This document shows, piece by piece, positions 25,633 through 33,211 of a stretch of 39,567 nt of DNA. Each line of letters starts with the position of its first letter. The stretch's first letter is position 1. The stretch is from positions 1 through 39,567 of the forward strand of contig CACXPX010000027.1 in NCBI GenBank assembly GCA_902769705.1. Direction: 5' to 3'. The stretch is from an uncultured Prevotellaceae bacterium (lineage in GTDB: Bacteria; Bacteroidota; Bacteroidia; Bacteroidales; Bacteroidaceae). The position numbers and the translations under genes are program-made. The notes below the pieces were generated by a model. That model was given only the letters and a program-made list of their open reading frames with translations. It made no database searches and was not told where the DNA came from.

Positions 25633-25823
25633 GCCCCAACGGGGCAGCAGCAACTAGCCCAAGGCAACGCCTTGGGGGGAGGAGATTTGACAACAAACTA
25701 ACGCCCTACAGGGGCAAAAGCATAAAAAGGTGAGGGCTTTTGCACTAACAGCGCGTTCTTCTTACACACCATGCCCACCCCAGGGTGTTGCCCTGGGCTA
25801 TGAGCAGGTTGGCCTTGCAGGCC
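25633..25823. repeat. cluster of five short GC-rich palindromes (REP-like)
   Basis: GCCCC-AAC-GGGGC (25633-25645), CCCAAGGC-AAC-GCCTTGGG (25658-25676), GCCC-TACAG-GGGC (25703-25715), CCCAGGG-TGTTG-CCCTGGG (25779-25797) and GGCC-TTGCA-GGCC (25811-25823) lie in an otherwise A/T-rich gap between divergent genes. Similar palindromes occur singly elsewhere (19274-19287). The rest of 25527-26097 holds no recognisable gene. Confidence 0.75.
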
Positions 25824-26097
25824 GTTCTTTGTTCGAAAGGGTCAACTTGTATATTATTCTCAAAATTATAATTCTCAAATTGCTTCCCCCTATTCCCTAC
25901 GTTCCATCGCCAACCCATAACCTTTGACTTTCCCTTCGGCCAGCGATTTTCAATTCGGCCAGCAATCCATGATTCTCTAATTCTTGATAAAACTTTAGAC
26001 CTTAATTAATTATGCGCGCGAGGGGGAGAATGTATCCAGCGTGGTTTTGACTTTTCCGCAGTTCGTCCGTCTAATGAGTATAAACACTAACAACAAA

Positions 26098-27783
26098 ATG
26101 AAAAAGATTATATTTGGGATACTGTGCCTCCTGTCAGGCAGCGTTTGCCATGCAGAGGACATCACCATCCGCTACAAAGGCGCTTCAGCGAAAGTGGTGA
26201 ACAAGACGAAAGACAGTGTGAACGTGACCGTGAACGGCGCATGTGTGAACATCGAAAGCTTGTACAAAAGCCACAAACTGACGCTCCGCCTTTCGGGCAA
26301 AAGCGACAACGGACAGCTCGAATTGAAGACTGCCGGCAAGGCGAAAGTGAACCTTGACGGCTTGACACTTACCAGTCAGGAAGGTGCTCCGCTCTGCCTG
26401 AAGAATAAGAAAAAGGTGGAGATTGAAGCCCTCAAAGGAACCGAAAACACTCTCACCATCACCGCTTGCGTAGACACCGCCAAGCATAAGGCGGCCACCA
26501 TCTGGGCGAAAGACAAATTGCTGTTCTCGGGTCAGGGAACGCTGAACATCGTGGCAACGGGCGATGGTTGTCGAGGCATCAAATCGAAAAAAGACATTAC
26601 CATCGAAGACCTCACGCTCAACGTGACGACTACGGGCGACAATCTCGGCGAAAAGCCATTCAGCTTTGGCGATTTTGGTGGTTTTGGAGGTGAAACGCCC
26701 GACTTCGGCGGCGGATTCCCTGGATTCGGGAATGACAGCACAGCGTTTGCTGGTGGATTTCCTCCATTCGGAGGCATGGGTGGATTCGGAGGTTTTCCAC
26801 GTTTTGATAATGATAGCACGGCATTAGCGGGAGGGTTCCCACCCTTCGGTGGTTTCCCACGTTTCGATAATGACAGTACGGCTGTAGGCGGTGGATTCCC
26901 ACCCTTTGGAGGCATGGGAGGATTCGGAGGATTTCCTCGCTTCGATAACGATAGCACAGCATTTGCTGGAGGATTCCCTCCATTCGGAGGCATGGGTGGT
27001 TTCGGAGGATTCCCCGGATTTGATAACGATAGCATCGATGGAGGCGGTTTCGGCGACTTTGGTGGCGGTTTTGCAGGCAAACACAAGTATGTGGCTTCCA
27101 CCAAAGGAATCGCATCGAAAGGAAAAATCACCATCAATAGCGGCAATGTGACCGTAAAGACTTCCACCGCTGGAGCCGAGGGCATCGAGGGCAAAGAAGG
27201 TATTGCCTTCAACGGCGGAAATGTGAACGTGTCAAGCACAGATGACGCCATCAATGCCAACGCCACTATCGAGTTCAACGGCGCTAACGTCATTGCCCGA
27301 AGCACTTCGAACGATGCGGTAGACTCCAATCCGAAAGGCGGATTCTTCATGGCTTTCGGCGGCAACAACAATCAGGATACTGAACCCGCTATCGTCATCA
27401 ACGGCGGCACCGTCTATGCTTGGAGCCAAGTGGGGTCGCCCGAGGAAGGACTCGATTGTGACTTTGCCCCGCTCGTGGTGAAAGGTGGCACCATCTTCTC
27501 CGTAGGTGGTGGTATGGGCGAGATGCCCTCCGTGCCCTCTAATGAGAATGCCCAGCAGCCCACAGCCCTGCTCATCGGATTCGAAATCGAGAAAGACGAG
27601 CCCGTCAGCGTGTACGATGACGCTGGAAATCTGCTCTTCAACGTCACTATCCCCTTCTCCCTGCGCCGTAGCGCCAGCCTGGTGGGCAACCCCGCGTTCA
27701 AGGTGGGCGGCACCTACACCGTGAAGACAAAGGGGAAAGAGAAAACCTTCACGCTCAGCGAGCCTTTCACGGCTGTGAGGTAA
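26098..27783 (+). CDS. secreted carbohydrate-binding beta-helix protein (Cthe_2159-like) with Gly/Phe repeat insert
   Basis: 561 residues from ATG 26098; an in-frame GTG at 26041 is unlikely because a signal peptide (KKIIFGILCLLSGSVCHA) begins at 26098. Segments such as LTLRLSGKSDNGQLEL, KVNLDGLTLTSQEGAPLCLK, AATIWAKDKLLFSGQGTLNI, GDGCRGIKSKKDITI, STKGIASKGKITINSG and STDDAINANATIEFNG match the right-handed beta-helix repeats of the Cthe_2159 family, whose members bind acidic or cellulosic polysaccharides. At about residues 188-327 the helix is interrupted by a low-complexity insert of GGFPPFGGMGGFGG and FPRFDNDSTA blocks. The C-terminal ~100 residues form a beta-domain. It probably acts at the cell surface or in secreted material. 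It stands alone between long gene-free gaps. Confidence 0.8.
   Translation: MKKIIFGILCLLSGSVCHAEDITIRYKGASAKVVNKTKDSVNVTVNGACVNIESLYKSHKLTLRLSGKSDNGQLELKTAGKAKVNLDGLTLTSQEGAPLCLKNKKKVEIEALKGTENTLTITACVDTAKHKAATIWAKDKLLFSGQGTLNIVATGDGCRGIKSKKDITIEDLTLNVTTTGDNLGEKPFSFGDFGGFGGETPDFGGGFPGFGNDSTAFAGGFPPFGGMGGFGGFPRFDNDSTALAGGFPPFGGFPRFDNDSTAVGGGFPPFGGMGGFGGFPRFDNDSTAFAGGFPPFGGMGGFGGFPGFDNDSIDGGGFGDFGGGFAGKHKYVASTKGIASKGKITINSGNVTVKTSTAGAEGIEGKEGIAFNGGNVNVSSTDDAINANATIEFNGANVIARSTSNDAVDSNPKGGFFMAFGGNNNQDTEPAIVINGGTVYAWSQVGSPEEGLDCDFAPLVVKGGTIFSVGGGMGEMPSVPSNENAQQPTALLIGFEIEKDEPVSVYDDAGNLLFNVTIPFSLRRSASLVGNPAFKVGGTYTVKTKGKEKTFTLSEPFTAVR
26752..27042 (+). repeat. intragenic Gly/Phe-coding repeats, 78-bp period
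   Basis: Units begin in frame at 26752, 26830, 26890 and 26968 (spacings 78, 60 and 78 bp). The 60-bp unit lacks the GMGGFG codons. All keep GGFPPFGG; three are followed by FDNDST and the last by FDNDSI. Confidence 0.9.
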
Positions 27784-27848
27784 GGATTGACATTAAGAAA
27801 GTCCAGGTTTCATATCAGCTGAATTATCCTTTTATCAACTATAATTGA

Positions 27849-28052
27849 TCAACTTTCGCAAGTTGAAGCTTAAAGGGTATAAAGGGAAAGGCTACGGGTA
27901 GGCGACGGAACGTCGGGAATGGTGAGAGGGCGTAAAGGGACATTAGTCCTGCCCTTCGAAGTTTACTGCTAAAGGCAAAGCATACGTCCCTTTATACCCC
28001 TTCACTCCTCTTTAAACTCTTTAAAGCCCTTGAAGTGGAGTTTGCGAAACTT
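27849..28052. repeat. large imperfect inverted repeat downstream of the beta-helix gene
   Basis: GGGTATAAAGGGA (27875-27887) pairs with TCCCTTTATACCC (27987-27999). Outside it, AACTTTCGCAAGTTGAAGC (from ~27850) faces GTTTGCGAAACTT (28040-28052). The span is ~200 bp without an ORF of note, which fits a small MITE-like element or a structured 3' end. Confidence 0.6.
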
Positions 28053-28065
28053 CAGTAAATATTTT

Positions 28066-28097
28066 GGGCTGTGCTCCTCCGATTTGGAGCATGGCCC
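28066..28097 (+). terminator. GGGCTRTGCTCC hairpin
   Basis: GGGCTGTGCTCC (28066-28077) with GGAGCATGGCCC (28086-28097), 10 of 12 pairs. The stem sequence is nearly that of the terminator at 33144, but here no T run follows directly, so termination is uncertain. Confidence 0.45.
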
Positions 28098-28162
28098 TTG
28101 TGTTTGTACAATAAAAATGCAATTGGTACAAGTCATCTTGCAGAAAAAAAGAACAGAATTTG

Positions 28163-28194
28163 TTTGCACTTTTCAGGGATATTCATTACTTTTG
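28163..28194 (+). promoter_or_regulatory. promoter of the first deoxynucleoside kinase gene
   Basis: TTTG (28163-28166), 20 bp, then TACTTTTG (28187-28194), a full match to the Bacteroidetes -33/-7 layout. The leader is ~32 nt before ATG 28230. Confidence 0.7.
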
Positions 28195-28229
28195 CAGAAG
28201 AAACCTGAAACACATCACCTGAAAACAAT

Positions 28230-28856
28230 ATGCACATCGCCATCGCCGGAAACATAGGAAGCGGAAAGACAACGCTCACCAACATGCTGGCCCGCCACTA
28301 CGGATGGCAGGTCAACACGGAGTCGGTGGCCCAGAACCCCTATCTCGACGACTACTATCACGACATCCCGCGATGGTCGTTCGCTCTTGAGGTGTATTTC
28401 CTGAAAGAGCGCTTCCGCGACCTCATACGCATCAGCCATTCCACTGGCACCATCATCCAAGACCGCTCCATCTTCGAGGGCGTCTACGTGTTCACCGCCA
28501 ATAACCACGCGATGGGCAACCTTTCTGACCGCGATTTCGAGACCTACATGGACTTGTTCCATCAGATGCTCAAGCTGGCTCGATTGCCCGAACTGATGAT
28601 TTATCTGCGCGCATCGGTGCCCCATCTTGTGCAGAATATCCAGCGCCGCGGACGCGACTACGAGCAGCAGATGCCTCTAGATTATCTCGAGAACCTCAAC
28701 CGCCGATACGACGAGTTCATCTTCGAGAAATACAAGGGTCGCCTCCTTGTGGTCGATGTCGACGAAATGGACTTCGAACACCGCCCGCGCGACTTCGCTC
28801 AAATCGTTGACCGAGTGGATGCGGAACTGTTCGGACTGTTTCCAATTGACAATTAA
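28230..28856 (+). CDS. deoxynucleoside kinase (dAdo/dGuo kinase family), paralogue 1
   Basis: 208 residues. Phosphorylates deoxynucleosides with ATP in the salvage pathway. The P-loop GNIGSGKTT is at residues 7-15, the catalytic DRS-type motif at D78-R79-S80, and a LID-like Arg-rich segment (QRRGRDYE) near residue 130, as in the dNK family; length is normal. The last codons (FPIDN, stop) are written by the AATTGACAATTAAC repeat that follows, whereas the paralogue ends FPME, so repeat insertion may have replaced the original C-terminus. It has its own promoter. Substrate preference cannot be read from sequence alone; related Bacteroidetes enzymes are usually annotated as deoxyadenosine/deoxyguanosine kinases. 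Confidence 0.9.
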   Translation: MHIAIAGNIGSGKTTLTNMLARHYGWQVNTESVAQNPYLDDYYHDIPRWSFALEVYFLKERFRDLIRISHSTGTIIQDRSIFEGVYVFTANNHAMGNLSDRDFETYMDLFHQMLKLARLPELMIYLRASVPHLVQNIQRRGRDYEQQMPLDYLENLNRRYDEFIFEKYKGRLLVVDVDEMDFEHRPRDFAQIVDRVDAELFGLFPIDN

Positions 28857-28872
28857 CAATTGACAATTGACA
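28849..28872. repeat. AATTG-type heptamer repeat at the 3' end of kinase 1
   Basis: CAATTGACAATTAACAATTG and further, built on a 7-bp period, overlaps the stop codon of the first kinase. Its reverse complement resembles the spacers at 28940, 29433 and 33182. Confidence 0.8.
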
Positions 28873-28939
28873 GTAGGACTTGGAGAACGGAAGATGGAGG
28901 CTGAATCATATCAAACCATTCCCTTCTATGGGAGAATAT

Positions 28940-28963
28940 GTTAATTGTAAATTGTCAAGATGC
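28940..28963 (+). repeat. 24-bp direct repeat, left copy (flanks the four-helix-bundle gene)
   Basis: Begins GTTAATTGTAAATTG, ends CAAGATGC, and is identical to 29448-29471, 508 bp apart. The copy includes the start codon of the gene that follows it. Confidence 0.93.
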
Positions 28964-29343
28964 GTGAGAATGTTGTGCAGCAGAAGAGCAAGGAATTAGC
29001 ACTCAGGATGATTCAATTAGGCAGATATCTGACGGGAAAGGCCAATCACGATACTGCTTTATATATATTGGTCAAGCAAGTGCTGAGGAGCGGTACTAGC
29101 ATCGGAGCAAATGTCCGCGAAAGTCTGTCGGCGCAGAGCACTGCCGATTTCATCAGCAAACTGAATATCGCATTGAAAGAAGGAGACGAGACAAAATACT
29201 GGCTGGAACTGTTACATGAATCGGGGTACCTTTCTGATAAGGAATTCCAAAGCATCTACAACGACACCATTGAGGTGAATTCGCTTCTCACCAGCATCAT
29301 ATTAGCCAAAAAGAAGAATATAGCAGAAGAGGGCAAACAGTAA
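28960..29343 (+). CDS. four-helix bundle protein (23S rRNA intervening-sequence / TIGR02436 family)
   Basis: 127 residues, four predicted amphipathic helices. Family signatures are KSKELALRMIQL near the N-terminus, LVKQVLRSGTSIGANVRES in the second helix, SKLNIALKEGDETKYWLELL in the third and a C-terminal helix ending LTSIILAKKK. The family was first seen encoded in insertions within 23S rRNA genes and occurs widely in Bacteroidetes at scattered chromosomal sites. Some relatives (Avd) bind nucleic acid alongside reverse transcriptases in diversity-generating retroelements; no reverse transcriptase is present here. The gene sits between two kinase paralogues, flanked by AATTG-rich repeats, and looks inserted. 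Confidence 0.9.
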   Translation: MRENVVQQKSKELALRMIQLGRYLTGKANHDTALYILVKQVLRSGTSIGANVRESLSAQSTADFISKLNIALKEGDETKYWLELLHESGYLSDKEFQSIYNDTIEVNSLLTSIILAKKKNIAEEGKQ

Positions 29344-29432
29344 ATCCCATAAGGGATAACTAGTCAACAACCAACCTTCCAACATGGGGGGAAATAAATA
29401 ATAAAAAAGCAAATAATCCACGATGTGGAGTT

Positions 29433-29471
29433 TGTTAATTGTAAATTGTTAATTGTAAATTGTCAAGATGC
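29433..29471 (+). repeat. AATTG heptamer repeat with right copy of the 24-bp direct repeat
   Basis: TTAATTG and TAAATTG alternate with a 7-bp period from ~29434, ending in the 24-bp copy 29448-29471, which includes the kinase 2 start codon. The gap 29344-29432 holds nothing recognised. Confidence 0.9.
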
Positions 29472-30088
29472 ACATCGCCATTGCAGGAAACATCGGAAGC
29501 GGCAAGACCACGCTCACGCGGATGCTTGCCAAGCGATACGGCTGGACCCCACGGTTCGAGCCCGTAGACAACAACCCCTATCTCGCCGACTTCTACCAAG
29601 ACATGAAGCGCTGGTCGTTCAACCTACAGGTCTACTTCCTCAGCAAACGCTTCAAGGAGGTGGTGGAAATCGCACAGTCAAAAGAATACATCATCCAAGA
29701 CCGCACCATCTTCGAAGACGCACGCATCTTCGCGCCTAACCTGCACGACCAAGGGCTCATGAGCGACCGCGACTTTGAGAACTACAGCGACCTCTTCGAC
29801 CTGATGATGTCGCTCGTGAAGTTGCCCGACCTGATGATTTACATCCGCTCCTCCATCCCCACACTCGTGGCGCAGATTCAGAAGCGCGGACGCGAATACG
29901 AACGCAGTATCCGCATCGACTATCTGCAAGGACTCGAAGAGCGCTACGAGCATTGGATTAACTCCTACAAGGGGCCGCTTATCATCGTTGACGGCGACCA
30001 CTTGCGCTTCGAGGCTAACCCACAAGACTTCCAGCAGATCACCGACCAGATTGACGCCAAACTCTTCGGACTGTTCCCGATGGAGTAA
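29468..30088 (+). CDS. deoxynucleoside kinase (dAdo/dGuo kinase family), paralogue 2
   Basis: 206 residues, co-directional with and clearly paralogous to the kinase at 28230, with the same P-loop GNIGSGKTT (7-15), D78-R79-T80 in place of DRS, and the LID segment QKRGREYERS. In several bacteria such adjacent kinases divide dAdo and dGuo specificity by forming heterodimers, which is a reasonable inference here. Its start codon lies at the end of an AATTG-rich repeat, so its original ribosome-binding region seems to have been replaced; no clear promoter box is seen directly upstream, and it may depend on readthrough. GH31 follows after 38 bp. Confidence 0.9.
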   Translation: MHIAIAGNIGSGKTTLTRMLAKRYGWTPRFEPVDNNPYLADFYQDMKRWSFNLQVYFLSKRFKEVVEIAQSKEYIIQDRTIFEDARIFAPNLHDQGLMSDRDFENYSDLFDLMMSLVKLPDLMIYIRSSIPTLVAQIQKRGREYERSIRIDYLQGLEERYEHWINSYKGPLIIVDGDHLRFEANPQDFQQITDQIDAKLFGLFPME

Positions 30089-30126
30089 GGAACGCTTCAC
30101 CAAGAAGACAATATTACTTTACATAT

Positions 30127-33108
30127 ATGAAATCAAGAAATATCTTTATTGCCCTACTGCTCGCAGCAACAACCGGCATCCACGCCGCAGGCTACCAGCA
30201 GCAGGGCCAGTTTGTTTCCATCCAGTTGCAAAGCCGTCAACTCGCCGACGGCAAACAGTCACCACGCCAAGTGAGGCTGCAAGTAGTGGGCGACAAGATT
30301 ATTCGCGTGCAGGCAACGCCCGATGACGCCTTCCGCCAGAAGCAGAGCCTGATAATTGTGCCACAGACACAACGTCCACGCTACACCGTCAGCGAGGAAG
30401 GGCAGACCATTGTGGTGAAGACCGCTGCTGTGGAAGCCCGGGTTGACAAGCAGACCGGACACATCGAGTTCCGCGATATGCAGGGACGCACGCTGCTCAA
30501 CGAAATAGCCGAGGGCGGCAAAACATTCAAAGCATTCACCGTGCCCGAACGCGAACTCGGCACCAAGGCCGCCAACGTCCCTATGGACAAGCGGCGCGGA
30601 TGGACGTGGCACACACAGTTTCTCTCGCCTGATGACGAAGCCTTCTACGGACTTGGACAGCATCAGGCTGAAGAACTCAATATGAAAGGATTGAACGAGG
30701 AACTATTCCAATATAACACAAAGGTGAGCGTGCCAATGGTTGTCTCCAACAAAGGATATGGCATCCTTTGGGACTCCTACTCCTTCTGCCGCTTTGGCAA
30801 TCCCGACGACTATCAGCAACTCAGCACCGCTTTCACACTCTACGACAAGCAGGGGAGACGCGGATGTCTGACCGGTACCTATCGCGATGCACGCGGCAAG
30901 ACCGTCACCCGCCAGGAAGACTCCATCTACTTCGAGCACCAAGTGCCAGCAGCCAACCCACTCCACGACACCGACCTCGGCATCGACGCCCTACCAAAGG
31001 GCTTCAACCTCGACGGTGCACACGTCACCTACGAGGGATTCATCGAGGCACCCGAGAACTGCAACTATCACTTCCTGCTCTACTATGCCGGCTATATGCG
31101 CGTATATCTCGATGGCCACGAGGTTGTGAAAGAGCGCTGGCGCACAGCTTGGAACCCTAACTCGTGGAAGTTCACATTCCCGCTGCTAAAAGGTCGCCGC
31201 ACTCCTATACGCATCGAGTGGGATCCCGACGGCGGAGTGTCCTATTGCGGACTGCGCGTTGCCACACCCCGCACCGAAGAAGAGCAGAACCGCCTCTCCA
31301 TCTGGAGCGAGATGGCGCCCGACATGGACTATTACTTCATTGCCGGACCTTCCATCGACCAAGTCATCTCCGGCTATCGCACGCTCACTGGCCGCGCACC
31401 CGTCTACCCCAAGTGGGTACTAGGCTTCTGGCAGAGTCGCGAGCGCTACAAGACCAGTGGCGAGATTGAAGGCACGTTGAAGGAGTTCCGCGACCGAAAG
31501 ATTCCTGTTGACAACATTGTGCAGGACTGGAACTATTGGAAACTCGAGAACTGGGGCGACCACACCTTCGAGGCCGCACGTTTCCCCAACCCGCAGGCTA
31601 TGCTCGACAGCGTGCACCAGATGGGCGGACGTTTTATGATTTCCGTTTGGCCAAAGTTCTATGACACCGTAGACAACTACAAGGAACTCAATGCGAAAGG
31701 CTGGATATACCAACAGGCCATCACCGACGACATCCACGACTGGCTGGGCTTCCGCGGTTCATTCTACGATGCCTATGACGCCAACGCACGCAGTGTGTTC
31801 TGGCGACAAATGAATGAAAACCTCTACACCAAATACCGCTACGGCATCGATGCCTGGTGGATGGACGCTTCTGAGCCTAACGTGCGCGACTGCACACCGA
31901 TGTGGTATCGCAAAGCACTCTGCGGACCTACTGCCCTCGGCACCTCCACCGAATACTTCAACGCCTATAGCATCGTTAACGCTGACGCCATCTACAACGG
32001 CCAGCGCTCCGTGTTCAAAGGCATGAACCTGAAGAAGAAGGGACCTGCTGGCGAGCCACGCGTCTTCTTGCTCACACGTAGCGGATTCGCAGGCGAACAA
32101 CGTTATTCCACCGCCACGTGGAGTGGCGACATCGGCACTCGTTGGGAGGACATGCGCTCGCAAATCACAGCCGGACTCAACTACTCCATTGCCGGTCTGC
32201 CCTTCTGGGGCATGGACCAGGGTGGATTCTCCGTTGAGAGCCGATATGTGAAAGCACAGCAACTATTCGACCAAACAGGAAAGGAGAACGCAGACCTCAC
32301 CGAGTGGCGCGAACTGCAGGCACGATGGAACCAGTTCGGATGCTTCATTCCCCTTTACCGCGCCCACGGCCAATGGCCCTTGCGCGAGGTGTGGAACATT
32401 GCACCCGAGGGACATCCCACGTATGAAACCATCGTCTGGTACGACCGTCTACGCTACCGCATGATGCCCTACCTCTATTCGATGGCCGGATGGGTGCACA
32501 GCGACGACTACACGATGATGCGTCCGCTTGTGATGGACTTCCAGAATGACCCCGCCGTGCTCAACATCAAGGACCAGTGGATGTTCGGACCGTCGCTCAT
32601 GGCATGTCCTGTGGGTTACTACCAAGCTCGTCAGCGCGAAGTTTATCTGCCCGAAGGCCGCACATGGTTCGACCTCTACACCGGCAAGGCCCAACAGGGT
32701 GGACAAACGATTGTGGCCCCTGCCCCACTCGAGCGCATCCCCGTCTTCGTGCCCAGCGGGTCTATTATCCCATTCGGACCTGAGATACAGTGGAGCGACG
32801 AGAAGCCTGCCGAACTCATCAACCTTTATGTCTATGCCGGACGCGACGCGCACTTCTCGCTCTACGAAGACGAAGGCACCAACTACAACTATGAACGTGG
32901 ACTCACCGCCACCATCGACATCACATGGGACGACCAAGCCCGCCGCCTCACCATTGGTCAGCGTCATGGCTCGTTCCCCGGCATGCTGCAGAAGCGCCGC
33001 TTCAACGTGGTGCTCATCACGCCCGATGCGCCCCGCGCCCTCGACCTCGAGAACCCACAAGGCCATATGGTGCAGTATAGCGGCAAGGCGGTAACGGTAG
33101 AATTGTAA
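30127..33108 (+). CDS. secreted GH31 alpha-glycosidase with PA14 domain (alpha-xylosidase-like)
   Basis: 993 residues, signal peptide SRNIFIALLLAATTGIHA. An N-terminal GH31 beta-sandwich (about 30-250, with DEAFYGLGQHQ) is interrupted by a PA14-like segment (about 270-390: GIDALPKGFNLDG, YHFLLYYAGYMRVYLDG). The (beta/alpha)8 barrel carries the nucleophile D580 in WWMDASEPNV and the acid/base D668 in WSGDIGTRWEDM. Distal beta-domains include RIPVFVPSGSIIPFGPE and YEDEGTNYNYERG (DUF5110-like). The PA14 insert is known from GH31 alpha-xylosidases acting on xyloglucan oligosaccharides, so that activity is the best guess, with alpha-glucosidase possible. It likely works in the periplasm or at the outer surface. 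It is convergent with a TonB receptor gene, and no SusD is nearby. Confidence 0.93.
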   Translation: MKSRNIFIALLLAATTGIHAAGYQQQGQFVSIQLQSRQLADGKQSPRQVRLQVVGDKIIRVQATPDDAFRQKQSLIIVPQTQRPRYTVSEEGQTIVVKTAAVEARVDKQTGHIEFRDMQGRTLLNEIAEGGKTFKAFTVPERELGTKAANVPMDKRRGWTWHTQFLSPDDEAFYGLGQHQAEELNMKGLNEELFQYNTKVSVPMVVSNKGYGILWDSYSFCRFGNPDDYQQLSTAFTLYDKQGRRGCLTGTYRDARGKTVTRQEDSIYFEHQVPAANPLHDTDLGIDALPKGFNLDGAHVTYEGFIEAPENCNYHFLLYYAGYMRVYLDGHEVVKERWRTAWNPNSWKFTFPLLKGRRTPIRIEWDPDGGVSYCGLRVATPRTEEEQNRLSIWSEMAPDMDYYFIAGPSIDQVISGYRTLTGRAPVYPKWVLGFWQSRERYKTSGEIEGTLKEFRDRKIPVDNIVQDWNYWKLENWGDHTFEAARFPNPQAMLDSVHQMGGRFMISVWPKFYDTVDNYKELNAKGWIYQQAITDDIHDWLGFRGSFYDAYDANARSVFWRQMNENLYTKYRYGIDAWWMDASEPNVRDCTPMWYRKALCGPTALGTSTEYFNAYSIVNADAIYNGQRSVFKGMNLKKKGPAGEPRVFLLTRSGFAGEQRYSTATWSGDIGTRWEDMRSQITAGLNYSIAGLPFWGMDQGGFSVESRYVKAQQLFDQTGKENADLTEWRELQARWNQFGCFIPLYRAHGQWPLREVWNIAPEGHPTYETIVWYDRLRYRMMPYLYSMAGWVHSDDYTMMRPLVMDFQNDPAVLNIKDQWMFGPSLMACPVGYYQARQREVYLPEGRTWFDLYTGKAQQGGQTIVAPAPLERIPVFVPSGSIIPFGPEIQWSDEKPAELINLYVYAGRDAHFSLYEDEGTNYNYERGLTATIDITWDDQARRLTIGQRHGSFPGMLQKRRFNVVLITPDAPRALDLENPQGHMVQYSGKAVTVEL

Positions 33109-33143
33109 CCTTCCGCGCCCCACAAAAGGTATATAAAATAAAT

Positions 33144-33182
33144 GGGCTATGCTTCCAAACGGAGGAGCATAGCCCTTTTTTG
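33144..33182. terminator. terminator between GH31 and the TonB receptor gene
   Basis: GGGCTATGCT (33144-33153) pairs with AGCATAGCCC (33166-33175), followed by TTTTTT. The stem is nearly the same as at 28066-28097. Confidence 0.85.
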
Positions 33183-33208
33183 TCAATTGTCAATTGTAAA
33201 TTGTCGAT
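33182..33208 (+). repeat. AATTG-type heptamer repeat
   Basis: GTCAATTGTCAATTGTAAAT continues to CGATTG with a 7-bp period, the same type as around the kinase/four-helix-bundle genes. It lies at the 3' end of the TonB receptor gene. Confidence 0.8.
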
Positions 33209-33211
33209 TGC

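Noticed and set aside
26532-27371. 279-codon Pro-rich minus-strand ORF
   Set aside because: Produced by the Gly/Phe repeats read in antisense.
28960-29343. diversity-generating retroelement (Avd-like four-helix protein)
   Set aside because: No reverse transcriptase, template repeat or variable repeat was found nearby.
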